Part shown: positions 1 through 13,155 of the stretch, piece after piece
Numbering within the stretch: the stretch's first letter is position 1
Layout: the number at the start of each line of letters is the position of its first letter
Assembly (NCBI GenBank): GCA_023525715.1
Contig: CM042009.1
Coordinates: forward strand, 131,742,711 to 131,806,710
DNA: 64,000 nucleotides
Reading direction: 5' to 3'
DNA from: Cichorium intybus
Taxonomy: Eukaryota > Streptophyta > Magnoliopsida > Asterales > Asteraceae
Program-made: the position numbers and the translations under genes
Notes under the pieces: model-generated
Database searches by the model: none
Told to the model about the DNA's origin: nothing
Seen by the model: the letters and a program-made list of their open reading frames with translations, nothing else

Positions 1-1339
1 TTTTGCTACTCCACTTCCCAAACAAGTCCTCGATTTTCTGTTCCAATTACACATAGTCATATCAATGTCAAGCTTTCATTCACCATTCCTCCAAAAATAA
101 GTTCTTAATCCAATAAGCATAACACTTGCTAAGTTTGATACTCATGGACCTAATACTCCAATTTTCCTGTTAATCTTTACGTAAAAGCTAACATATACAC
201 CCAAAATATTCAAGCAATAATCATAGATTCATACCATCTCCAACAAATGCCTAACTTATCAAACAATTCCATTATAGATGAATTTGCAAAATTCCAGAAA
301 TTCTTGAGTAAAACTCAACATGCATTCCAGCATTTTCGAGTTCATAAGCTAGGGTTTGTAAATCAAACATTTACCTTTTAAACTTTGCCCAAGAATCTGA
401 AATTAGGAGCTTGAAACTGATATATACAAGAAATCAGACCAAATGTGAGACCCTAACCCCTTGCCGGACCTCCTAGCCGTCGTCGACTGTCGGAATCGCC
501 GCCAAAGGCGGCGCTGTTGCCACTGTGAGTCGCCATAGCAGCGGGCTGCTCTTTTCTTCTCCAATCTCGCGAGTTTCTGTCTCCCCTGTCTGCTTTACAT
601 CTCTTTCTTTCTCTTGCTGTCGCACCTTCCCCGTCTCGAATTCTCTTTCTCTCATTGAAACTTACAAACGAACACACACATATGTGTGTGATTATCTCCA
701 TTCTCGAGTTCAAAACACGACTTCTCTCTCTCCCCCGTTTTCTGATTTACGCTCACAGATAAACAAAAGGGAAGGCTGGCTTTTGACTTGGTCAAAGTAA
801 AAATTTCCAAAAATGCCCCTTATCTCATGCCTTAGATAAAATTTCCAATGTTTTGTCTGATTTTTCTCAAACTTTACGGCATCATAAGTTCTACACATGT
901 TATCGGAATTTTATAAAATTTATACCTTTGGAAAGGTGGGAATGAGCTTTACAACTTCTTTCCACTGAGTTAAGTCCCAATCTTTATGGATTTTCTGCTA
1001 TTAACCCTTGAAAATGACCTTTTAGTCGTTTTTGTCACTTTTTGGTCATCTTTGACCTGTCATAACTTCTTCGTTATAACTCCAAACAGCCTGAATTCTT
1101 TTCCTGTATTCTTATTACATCAAAATATACAAAAGTCTCTTTGATGACTTTTTACCAATTCTTTATAGATATTTAGATATAAATTTTTGAAGATTTACAA
1201 TTATTCTTTTCACTTTTAGTCCCAAATTTCCCATTTTGCCCTTGGTTAGAACACTTAGTTTCTTTAAGCACCAACCTCCTTACATCAAAATACTTATTTT
1301 AAATTCTTATTTCATATATTAAAATTTTAGGTTGTCACA
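1..1339 (-). mobile_element. LARD-like element, left LTR (partial)
   Basis: This stretch is nearly identical to 6808-8147. It is the end of a long terminal repeat whose remainder lies left of the window. The element reads on the minus strand, so this is the 3' LTR seen from its 5' end; that end reads TGTGACAACCT on the minus strand at 1339. I count roughly 15-20 differences from the right LTR by eye, mostly C/T or G/A transitions plus a 1-bp indel, about 1.2 %. A GC-richer block at 453-713 holds an 86-codon open frame on the minus strand that is kept in both LTRs, but it is low complexity and resembles no protein I know. Confidence 0.85.
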
Positions 1340-1340
1340 A

Positions 1341-1358
1341 ATATCTACCCCTTAAAAG
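1341..1358 (-). other. Polypurine tract of LARD-like element
   Basis: On the minus strand this reads as a purine run (AAGGGG core) directly before the LTR start TGTGACAACC. That is the expected place for second-strand priming. Confidence 0.6.
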
Positions 1359-2146
1359 GATTCCGTCCCCGGAATCACTATATGGAAAAGGAATGAACTT
1401 GCAACTACATAGCCCCATGTGAACCTAATCTGTTACAAAGTCTTCAATAAGACTCTTGCTTCAAGTTCCTATTTACTTTGTACTAAAGTATAGTTTGCTT
1501 TCCCAACATAATTATTCTCCAATGGTAGAGTGTACTAACATACATACAATAAAATCTTGATTGTTATCCAAAGTAGCATTCTACTTTACCATTAACACTT
1601 AGATTTTCAATTATAAGACTTTATCTCCATATGCCTTTCTTTCCTTCATAATCTTCCAGCTTGATTAACTTGATGAATACACTAGTCCTTCCATCTTAAT
1701 CAATTTGACTATATTATTGGTCATTCCATAATAATAATACACGTGCATACACTTGTCAACTAGACATTTTCCATCATTTATCTCTTTAGTCCTGAGTCTC
1801 ACTAAGTTCCAAATCTCATTGACCATTCGATTCAGTTACTATGCTCCACCAATGCCACATTGATACTACTATAGATGATTAGGGATTCATCTATTTCTTT
1901 TCAGTTCACATGAACCACAATCCAATCACTATACAATGTCTTTTTGCAACAATTTATCTCAACAAAAGAATCTTAACCTTTCGTACAAATTCTTTATGGA
2001 GAACTACACTTCAAGTATTATACAATATCCTTAGACATTCCTGAGCTGCTTGCTGAACTTAAATTAACATGTCTCAAGACTTATATTTGTACCATTCTAT
2101 AAGGACAATCATCAAAAGACCAAGCATCTAAATCTTCACATCTACC

Positions 2147-2181
2147 CCTTAAAAGAAAATGAACATCATTTTCTTTTAAGG
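2147..2181. repeat. Perfect 16-bp hairpin at a second PPT-like site
   Basis: Arms 2147-2162 and 2166-2181 are perfect reverse complements around a 3-nt loop (ACA). The left arm starts inside a copy of the LTR-adjacent purine-tract sequence: ATCTACCCCTTAAAAG occurs both near 1343 and near 2140. The internal region therefore holds a second PPT-like site fused to a hairpin. Confidence 0.7.
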
Positions 2182-2819
2182 TCCAATTCCTCATATCAAT
2201 CTTTAGATACTGTTAAGCTATTGTTTTCCATTCATCCTTAACTAGTTCCATCTGTGGTGCAACCGGATTATCATGTTGTTCGCCATTATACGCATAAACC
2301 ATCTTATCAAAGGTTTCATTATCTTTAAAATAGTCATATCTTAATGAGAATTTATTAATCTCATCACAATCCATGCAAGACCTTTACTAATTATCTTCAT
2401 CAAGGTGTTAATTCCAGCTTACTAGCAAAATAATCTTTACTAACCCGAAGATAGTTATAACATGCTCCCATGAGAAGCTTCACAAGTAGTTAATTAACCA
2501 CTAGCATCTTGAACAGCTGTCTTCAACTATATCATTATGCCATAATAACATGCTACACTCTCACCAATAATAATCATCAGCTGCTGATATGAACTTGTAG
2601 AACTAACAGTTCATAACGACTTCCTTGTCCCACAATACTACATGGGAAGAATGGCATACCTTCATTACTTTAACTTGTTGATACAAAATCTTCACTAGTC
2701 AATTTCCTTCTTTATCTTCAGAATCCACTGATTATGCTTAAACACACTAAGAAGAATGAGCTTCAGCATACTACGCCTTACTTCGCGATCTTCAACTTCC
2801 AATTATTCTGTAAACACTG

Positions 2820-2938
2820 ACACGGGCCGTGTCAGGAGAACACTGGTCGTGTTCCACCTACAGACCACCTTCTGTTTGCCTGCACAGAAAACAAGGGCCG
2901 TGTCAGAGGAAACACGGGCCGTGTTTCATCTACAAACC
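2820..2938. repeat. Two pairs of ACACGGGCCGTGT-type palindromes
   Basis: The 13-bp motif ACACGGGCCGTGT, exact or with 1-2 changes, occurs at 2820-2832, 2840-2852, 2891-2903 and 2912-2924. The members of each pair are 20-21 bp apart. The two pairs lie in a diverged tandem duplication of about 72 bp. The block is strikingly CG-rich within an AT-rich interior. Confidence 0.75.
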
Positions 2939-4451
2939 CATTTCATCATCCTGTACAGCTTTTAGTCTTTAATCTGCATGGTTTCAGCTCAATTCTGATT
3001 TAATGGAAGGTCAAAACATTATATTTAGAGTATTTATAAACCTCCTAAACAACACTTATTACCCCATAAACACTAGAATTAAACCAATCTTCCCAAATCC
3101 CAAATTCTAGGGTTTTTGAACAAATTTCTCAATTAAAACTTTACCACTTTTATCAATTTTCCTTATTTCATGTTCTTCCAGTATTTCAACTATTTATCCT
3201 GACTTCATATACTTATAATCACATTATGGTAAGGTAAAATACTTAAGATCTCATAATCCTTGACACTTTCCCACTTTTCATTTCTATCTCATTTGGGTAA
3301 CTTACTTTGTTATATTACTCATTATAGCATTATACTTATGACTTAACAATTTGCTCCAATCATTAAGTGCCTTTACTTGTCATATTTCCTTCAGGTTTGG
3401 AAGTCACGATTTCCCATTTCTTAATCTTATTCTTTCTTCTTATTCTTATTTTCATTTCTGTCTTTGATTCCTTATCTAATACTTAGTTAAGTATTCCACT
3501 TTCATTTTATAATAACATATCTGATCACAGCCTTTAGTATACATACTTAGATCCATTGGTTGTCCATGAGAGACACACCATGCTACTTCCTTCAATCTTT
3601 CTTTACTTCGGTCATTGTGCGGACACAACTAAAATCTTTATTTCATAATCTTAATTTGTTTCCGTTAGACAACGGAATCCTTAATTACTCAATTTTGGAA
3701 GATTTGGATAACTTATTTATATTTCTTTTATTTCACATTCCCCAACTGGTAGATGTATTATCATCTTATTTTTATAATTTTCAGTCATACTTTAATAGTT
3801 TCAATCATACTTTTCTTAGTGTTTACCTTCATATTTCATCTTATTCTTGTTCATATACTTTATAGTGTTAGCTCATTCATATCATGTATCCCAGTTGTCT
3901 TAATTGTTCATTTTGAGTTTTCCCTACTCCATGGTACATACTCATAATATTATCTTTATTAACTTCAATCATCCTTTAATAGTTTTATTGATACTTGATT
4001 TTATTACATAGGTATATCAATCATATGTCTTTCAAACCTTCTTTCTTCTTTTCCCTACTCCCAACATGAATCTCTTACTAGATTCCCAAGATTCCTTTAT
4101 GATTCCACCAAACTCAAATACATATCCTGTGGTTATGATAGTACGGGCCCATATTATTATAACCACCTATACATATTTGTTTCTGGTATCACCACTAGGT
4201 CTCCCGGTCCACCAGTTCAAGATAACTTATAACTCCCTATCACTCTTTATTTATCTTAGATTCATCTACTTAACCATCCTATAGGCCTACACCTATCTTA
4301 GGATCTTGGGTTCAACAACCTATCTTACAATACATCCTATCATAACCTTTACTTTCGTGCTTACAATATTATCTTAAATCCGTATTCTCACTTCATCCTC
4401 ACACAGTTTAAGCCTAGGTTCGAGTCTCGACACCTAATTCGCTTAAACTAT

Positions 4452-4467
4452 GGCTCTGATACCAACT
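4452..4467 (-). other. Primer-binding site of LARD-like element (tRNA-iMet)
   Basis: The minus strand reads TGGTATCAGAGCC immediately inside the LTR end. This is the initiator tRNA-Met complement used by most plant LTR elements. Confidence 0.85.
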
Positions 4468-7400
4468 TGTAACACCCCATCTTTCATACACCTAAAATGG
4501 TGTAATAAATTATAAAACGTTGCGAAGTAAAATAAAATAAGAAATATGTTCCTTCAAAAACTTTTTCTTTTAAACATTAAGCCATTATTTAAAACTTTGG
4601 TCCCAACAAAATAATTAAGTTTAAAAGTATTTAAAGAACTTTGGGGGTTACAAACTCAGATCATAGCAACCATAGTAAAGCCTTAAAGCATCTCAAAGCT
4701 AATGTTCCGTAATTACACAATAATTCTACCGAAAATTCGGCATGACCTTTGGGCTAAACGAATAAAATCCATACTGACTCGACTCTAAAAAAAACAAAAT
4801 AGCCCAAAGGCATTACGGAACATAGCAAAACTTTACAAAATAACTACAAAGGTCATTCTAACCATAAACATAACATGGTTCTCAAGAATTCACTTGGTTA
4901 TACCGTCTATAGGACATAACTACCCTTCAATCTTCAATTCTATCTATAAGGCTTTAGCTTTCTTCTAAATCCGGCACTTCTATCATTTAATGCCCATAAT
5001 CTTGTTCCTGAGATACATAGCATTAAAACAAAGATACGTAAGACAAATATGTCTCGTGAGATACATGGGTTTTAGACTCAAAGAATTTATAAACATAACA
5101 TATATCATTTTCAAACATTTTGTAATCAAATTATGTAAAGACACTTTCTGTTAGATAGTTCATAAACAATTCATATCATAATACTTGTTATCAAAACCTT
5201 TATAATTGAAACATATTGTCATTTTTCTTGCAAAATCTTTTCATAATAAAATAAATAACAATCTTACCAATATAAAACTTTCATTACTTAAACTTGACTG
5301 GCATTCAATCATAACTGGATTTTTATACTTAGGGCATTAATCACCTTAAGGGTTACCCCAAGTCTAGACTAGGATGGAAAGAACAAAATCAGCCCATCCT
5401 AGCATCATAAGCTTTAGGACATCTACTTCGCGACGGGGTCGGTACCACCCCAGTAGATTCCTCTAGGTTCCCTTACGGGAACATCATGGCCCGGGAGAAA
5501 GTGGGTAACGTAATAATTTGCATTGCTGCATTCATTCATATACCAGTAATTTAAAACATAACATTACTTAGCATCAAAGTACTCATTTATAAACACATTA
5601 AGGCTAATGCCAAAACATCTTTTCATAAAACCTCATATAGCTAGATGCCAAGACTTACTTTTCAAAACATATTCAATTTAACATCAAATTATGCTTTAAA
5701 ATCATAATAGTAAACTTTCATAAGTATGAGATGGATGGTAAAACTTTCATATAGTCTCACATTAAAGAGCCATATAAAACTTTGTAAATACTTGCTAATT
5801 CAAGCTTTAAAAACCATTTTGGAAGATCATTACTCATAAAACATTTAGCATGAGATTTAATATAAAACATTCAATATTTAAAACTTGTTGCTATGTACCC
5901 AGTAAAAATCCTCATGTACTCACCTCAGTAGCTAGGTATGTCTAGCTACACTAATCCACTAGCTCTAAACTTTTACCGCTTCCAGTATCCTCCATTGTCT
6001 ATTAGATTGATAAAAGATTAGAACTATAATTCACAATTTAGTCATATAATGTGGTCTACTTATTCTTGAATCTCTTATAATCATTATATAGTCTCATTCC
6101 AATGATTAAACATGCTTAACAAAGAGTTAATACCCATTTTTGTCAACTTTACCATTTTTGTCCCACTTTGACCATTTATGGTATTTCTTGGGTTTGACAT
6201 ACAATTTAAACAACTTTATAGTTTTAACATGTTTACAATGCAATATTAATTGCTTAGATGTCAAAACATCTCTTGTTTTACTCTTTTATACCATTTTAGC
6301 AAATCCCGACCATTAAAGTTTCCATAAATAGAAGTTCTTATAAAAACATGTTATTTCTCACTTGCTTGGCTACAATATATTGCCAATTTTTTCATAAAAG
6401 TCATTTTAATTCAATTATATGATCTATTTGTGTCATCTTGCAAAATACCAAAAATTATCCCAAAAAGGGTGGAATGCCCAATTCCATTCCAACACTAATA
6501 TATGTAACAAACTTATAAATCCTATCAACTTGTACAATTACTATATTACATTTCAACGTTACATTTGCCATATTTCTTTTATAATAAAATAAATCCATAA
6601 TCTTCCAAGATTACTTGCAATATGCGCTAACAATGCATAACAATAACAATTAACTTTAATTCTAGTGAAATTATCTTTCTAGTAATATAAAAGAATCCTT
6701 TTTGCAAACATTGGACATCCATAAGTATTATTGCATAATAATAACTTCCGAGTTGAATATTACCTTTTAACTCGATCCCAAGATGGAGTTAATTGGTTCC
6801 AAGTATGTTTTGCTACTCCACTTCCCAAACAAGTCCTCGATTTTCTGTTCCAATTACACATAGTCATATCAATGTCAAGCTTTCATTCACCATTCCTCCA
6901 AAAATAAGTTCTTAATCCAATAAGCATAACACTTGCTAAGTTTGATACTCATGGACCTAATACTCCAATTTTCCTGTTAATCTTTACGTAAAAGCTAACA
7001 TATACACCCAAAATATTCAAGCAATAATCATAGATTCATACCATCTCCAACAAATGCCCAACTTATCAAACAATTCCATTATAGATGAATTTGCAAAATT
7101 CCAGAAATTCTTGAGTAAAACTCAACATGCATTCCAGCATTTTCGAGTTCATAAGCTAGGGTTTGTAAATCAAACATTTACCTTTTAAACTTTGCCCAAG
7201 AATCTGAAATTAGGAGCTTGAAACTGATATATACAAGAAATCAGACCAAATATGAGACCCTAACCCCTTGTCGGACCTCCTAGCCGCCGTCGACTGTCGG
7301 AATCGCCGCCAAAGGCGGCGCTGTTGCCACCGTGAGTCGCCATAGCAGCGGGCTGCTCTTTTCTTCTCCAATCTCGCGAGTTTTTGTCTCCCCTGTCTGC

Positions 7401-8147
7401 TTTACATCTCTTTCTTTCTCTTGCTGTCGCACCTTCCCCGTCTCGAATTCTCTTTCTCTCGTTGAAACTTACAAACGAACACACACATACGTGTGTGATT
7501 ATCTCCATTCTCGAGTTCAAAACACGACTTCTCTCTCTCCCCCGTTTTCTGATTTACGCTCACAGATAAACAAAAGGGAAGGCTGGCTTTTGACTTGGTC
7601 AAAGTAAAAAATTTCCAAAAATGCCCCTTATCTCATGCCTTAGATAAAATTTCCAATGTTTTGTCTGATTTTTCTCAAACTTTACGGCATCATAAGTTCT
7701 ACACATGTTATCGGAATTTTATAAAATTTATACCTTTGGAAAGGTGGGAATGAGCTTTACAACTTCTTTCTACTGAGTTAAGTCCCAATCTTTATGGATT
7801 TTCTGCTATTAACCCTTGAAAATGACCTTTTAGTCGTTTTTGTCACTTTTTGGTCATCTTTGACTTGTCATAACTTCTTCGTTATAACTCCAAACAGCCT
7901 GAATTCTTTTCCTGTATTCTTATTTCATCAAAAGCTACAAAAGTCTCTTTGATGTCTTTTTACCAATTCTTTATAGATATTTAGATATAAATTTTTGAAG
8001 ATTTACAATTATTCTTTTCACTTTTAGTCCCAAATTTCTCATTTTGCCCTTGGTTAGAACACTTAGTTTCTTTAAGCACCAACCTCCTTACATCAAAATA
8101 CTTATTTTAAATTCTTATTTCATATATTAAAATATTAGGTTGTCACA
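4468..8147 (-). mobile_element. LARD-like element, right LTR (complete, 3680 bp)
   Basis: The LTR starts TGTAACACCCC and ends AGGTTGTCACA on the plus strand, the canonical TG...CA ends. The primer-binding site is at 4452 and the partner copy at 1-1339. As the minus-strand 5' LTR it should carry the promoter, but I cannot place a TATA box with confidence. It contains no protein-coding signal apart from the 86-codon frame at 7260-7520, shared with the left LTR. The target-site duplication after 8147 would be ACTAT; the other copy is outside the window. Confidence 0.85.
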
Positions 8148-9060
8148 ACTATAACTTCCTTACTTTTACTCTTAGATTCTTTGGCTTTAGAAAGCGACAG
8201 CCTCTTCCTTTTCTTACTAGAATCTGCACATATAAACATATAAACCACAACAATTCAATTATCTGCAAACATACACTAAGATAAACAAAACAAAAATTAC
8301 AATAAAACATGGACATATACAATAACTATAACAATATATAAATCAAAAACAATGTAAATCATCAATTTAAATTAAATATTTCTGATCTACAAACAATAGT
8401 AACACAAATAATCCATATGTCAGGTTTATCTAAAGACACTCCATTAATGAAACTCAAAAAACCACATATCTGAAAAAGAGAATACTAGATTCTCTTACAA
8501 TCAACGTAATCAAGGTAAACTCATTTGGAAAACTTCATCTTATAACATGTCAACAGAAACAATGTACTTAGAACAGCAAACATGCAACTGAAACAAAAAA
8601 CAGAGCATAAAAAATAAATATATGTAGTTACCTCCTTCCAAGACGTGAATGATTCAATATCAAGTTTAAAAACACTTGAAATACATTAATAAACACAAAA
8701 TAATAATATATAAACGAAGATTTCAAGGCTAAATACTACTGATCTTCACTAAAACTTCACTAAAACGAAATACAATAAAATCGTTAAAACCTAAAATAGA
8801 AGTAAAATACGAAACAATAGAAGAATCCTCTAATTGATTCATTATATGTGATGAAAAATGTATAATAAAACCAAAACAATCGACATAAATCACACTACAA
8901 AACTCACATTAACGAAACCAAAATTTTACAGTAAATCAAATAAAAAACCCTAAAAACAAATAATAAACGATTTAGGTAAACATAAAAGAGGTTTTCGAAC
9001 ATTTACATACCTAATCGTAACCTTCCTTGATCGATTTCACTTCAGACATGCAACGAAGAA
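8148..9060 (-). pseudogene. Possible 5' part of a host gene cut by the LARD insertion
   Basis: On the minus strand there is a leader-like region (AGGGTTTC near 9070), then an ATG at 9049 followed by a strong donor (AG/GTATGT at 9010). A short candidate exon ends at a GGAG/GTAACT donor near 8632. A third candidate exon begins after TGCAG at 8223 and runs into the LTR at 8148. The third exon has an open frame rich in Lys, Arg and Ser, nuclear-localisation-like. The ATG at 9049 meets a stop just before the donor, so exon 1 may be untranslated or the start may lie elsewhere. I do not recognise the protein. The reading as a gene rests only on splice-site spacing and base composition and is weak. 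Confidence 0.3.
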
Positions 9061-10262
<1,202 letters not shown>

Positions 10263-11373
10263 CAGAAATAGATGACTTTGTATAGGATCATTTACATATT
10301 TACCAAAGGAATCAGTTCTTTAAACACAATTATTGGTTAATTCAATCAACATGTTAACTATGATTGCGTTACATCCTTCCTTTTTATCTCATGTTATAAG
10401 TTCATCCTACAAGATATACCAATGTGCTTTTATCTATTTGTTTATTATATCATTCTACTTTTTACTTCAATCCATAACATATAATAAACATGGAACGATT
10501 CTCATCAACTTTCCTAATACAATTTGAAAACCTAATTCCTACATTCAACACAATAAATAATAAAATAAATTGGTGTACCTTTAATCTAAGATGGTGGTAT
10601 TTGCATCATGTTAAAGCATGAAAGAAACATCATCAAATGAGTGATTCTTAACAAAAAAAAAATGCATTCAGGAAATCTCGTTTGTCTATGTAAGAGAATT
10701 AACTTGAAATGAGCGTAAGACTTGTTTTAATTGTCACTTAACATTGGACAACCGTCCCCCATGCACGTGGAATGTACACTGATTGGCCTCAGAAAGGTTT
10801 AGATTGAATGAACCTGCTACTTAGGACATTTTCCTGACTTGTTGGTGCTCAAACCAAGCACCCCTCTCATTCCTACTAGTCTGTCAAGTTTAAGTAAGCC
10901 ATATTTTGTGCCTTTGGGCTTAAAATAATGTTACCAGATGCATGTATCTTTTAAATAAAATATAAGAACATCAAAGCTTCAAATCTTCCATATGTGAAGG
11001 AAAAAGTAACTTCCCTTAAGATCCTATTTATTGGATATTTTGTATATCTTTTCCATGATATACTTGTATCAAGCCTTGTACCATTTCATCCCATAATCAC
11101 CCTCACTTCACACAGACTTATAAAAAACTTCTAGTTGACATGTTTTACGCAACATATACTTGTTTAATTTAGTCAATTATGACAATAAGTGTTATTTGTA
11201 CATTTTCTTCATTAACTCATTTCACTTTTTCCCAACTTTAAACCAGTAACATATTTCCATACACTCAATCCTATTATTAAAGGTCTTCTAATATAATCAT
11301 ATTATTTAAAGAACATGTCTTCATCAAGATTACGGATGTTTCACGCATATCTTAACAATAAATTGATATACAA
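10263..11373. other. AT-rich region, nothing recognised
   Basis: No open frame or repeat that I recognise. The composition resembles 21901-22550, 26586-26743 and 31307-31637, so these may be pieces of one older background sequence split by later insertions. That is an inference. Confidence 0.4.
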
Positions 11374-12410
11374 TACTTGAAAAGAACAAGTGTGGTATCC
11401 ACGAGACCCGTGACTGGATGGAGAGTGTGTATTGATTATCAAAAACTTAACGTTGCAACCTCTAAGGACCATTTCTCGTTGCCATTCATCGATCAAATAG
11501 TGGAGAAGCTAGCCGGACAGAAATATTACTGTTTCTTGGATGGGTACTCAGGTTATAACCAGATTGCTATTCACCCAGAGGATCAAGCTAAAACAATGTT
11601 TACTTGCCCCTATGGTACTTTCGTGTTTCGAAGGATGCCATTCGGCCTGTGCAATGCTCCAGCAACGTTCCAAAGGTGTATGATGGCGATATTCTCGGAT
11701 ATGATTGGTGATGCATTGGAAATTTTCATGGATGATTTTTTGATTTTTGGTTCCTCATACGACGTTTGTTTAAATCAGTTAGAAAAAGTTTTGGAACGAT
11801 GTGTGGAATCAAATTTAGTGCTTAGTTGGGAGAAACGTCATTTCATGGTCAGGGAAGGAATTGTTCTAGGTCATGTAGTTTCCGAGAGAGGATTTGAAGT
11901 GGATAGAGCGAAGGTCAAGGTTATTTCTACACTACCACCCACGACATCAGTGAAAGGGGTGAGATCGTTTTTAGGACATGCAGGATTTTACAGAAGGTTC
12001 ATTAAAGATTTTAGCACCATTTCTAAACCTCTTTGTGGTTTGCTATTAAAGGATGCACCATTTATTTTTGATGAAGAATGTGTCAAAGCATTCAACATCT
12101 TGAAAAGTAAACTGGTCGAAGCGCCTATTCTAAAACCTCCCGATGGGACCCAACCCTTTGAAGTCATGTGTGATGCAAGCGACTATGCCGCTGGTGCGGT
12201 GTTAGGCCAAAGGATCGACAAAAAGCCAGTAGTCATATGTTACGCCAGTAAGACCTTCTCTGATGCTCAGTTGAATTATACCACAACAGAAAAGGAATTG
12301 CTTGCTGTAGTTTTTGCTCTGGATAAGTTCAGATCCTATATTTGGGGATCAAAGGTGGTGGTTTACACTGACCATAGTGTTGTTCGCCATTTGCTTGCAA
12401 AGAATGAGTC
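11374..12410 (+). pseudogene. Athila-like Gypsy pol fragment: reverse transcriptase and RNase H
   Basis: One open frame of about 345 codons covers the RT palm and thumb and part of RNase H of a plant Ty3/Gypsy polyprotein. Near residue 15 begins the GWRVCIDY block; the DGYSGY and PYGTF blocks follow. The catalytic motif is FMDD near residue 117, a form typical of the Athila/Tat branch. RNase H starts near residue 260 (CDAS with its catalytic Asp). Gag, protease and the N-terminal part of RT are absent. At the left edge a one-base insertion shifts the frame (11379-11398), so truncation and frameshift coincide. The frame is broken at 12410 by the nested element and resumes in register at 16066 after the GAGTC target duplication. 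There is no ATG start. Confidence 0.9.
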
Positions 12411-13155
12411 TGTTGAAAATACGATAACTGATCTCCACGAATAAGGTTTTTAAGCCGATTACTGTGTGACAAATATGTATTTTAGCTATAATATGCGGAA
12501 TAAATAAGAGTTGCGGAATAAATATAAACTAAAATTAAGTTACTGAAAGCTATAAATAAATAAAATAAAGCGGTAAATTTAAACTAGACAGTATTTAAAT
12601 AGACAGAAAGCGATAAATAAAATAAATGTTAGAAGTTAGAGGTTAGATGTAACAAACGCCATTATCAACGATAAAGTGTTTTTACAATAAATAAAAGGTT
12701 AGAAGTTAGAAGTTAGAAGTTAGATGTCTTGGTTAAATACAGTCCACATATGTTTTTGTTGTCATTTTTCAATTTGTATGTCTTGGAATTTAGTACAATT
12801 GATTTATAAAAGTTTAAATAAATCAATAATGGCACAGGTAAATTATTGAAAAGAACTTATCGACAGCAGAGGAAGATGGTGTTTTTCTTTGAAGCGTCGA
12901 ATCTTGATCTTTGCAGTAGGATGAGGTTTGGTGATTTTTGGTGTTTGGGTAGAATGGATTTTTGAATCTTGAGGTTGTGCGGTTTGGTTCTTGTAGAAAG
13001 GGTGGTATGCTCGGTTTTTCTTGATGAAATGGTATTTCTTCGGTTTTGTTTTGATTGGAGGTTGGATGTATTGGTGTCGGGTGGAGGTTTTGTTTGGTGT
13101 AGGGTAGAGGTTGTTTAGAGGTTTGAAGTTTTGGTGTCGGGTGGAGGTTGTTGTT
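12411..13155 (-). mobile_element. Shortened 3' LTR of nested element
   Basis: Matches 14290 to about 15080 of the complete LTR, with one gap near 12645-12690 relative to it. It lacks the CG-palindrome half of the LTR. Its inner edge is the deletion junction with the gag-like ORF. Confidence 0.75.

Larger units (their letters stand above)
1340..4467 (-). mobile_element. LARD-like element, non-coding internal region
   Basis: This 3.1 kb lies between the two LTRs and has no open frame resembling gag, protease, RT or integrase. All frames are short and AT-rich. With LTRs of about 3.7 kb, this matches the design of large retrotransposon derivatives (LARDs): long LTRs, a non-coding interior, and dependence on an autonomous partner for replication. 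A primer-binding site at the right and a purine tract (minus strand) at the left show the element is oriented on the minus strand. The interior also contains a perfect hairpin (2147-2181) and two pairs of CG palindromes (2820-2924), listed separately. An internally deleted autonomous element is the alternative. Confidence 0.75.

Noticed and set aside
453..713. 86-codon minus-strand frame present in both LARD LTRs
   Set aside because: Kept because the LTRs are nearly identical and the block is GC-rich. No recognisable protein.
4452..4467. TGGTATCAGAGC-type sites as possible tRNA genes (also 14245, 37309, 52288, 56799)
   Set aside because: Each is only a primer-binding site next to an LTR. No tRNA cloverleaf surrounds it.
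4700..4825. Inverted duplication around GTTCCGTAAT and CCAAAGG inside the LARD LTR
   Set aside because: A real but short imperfect inverted copy with an insertion in one arm. Too weak to call a separate element.
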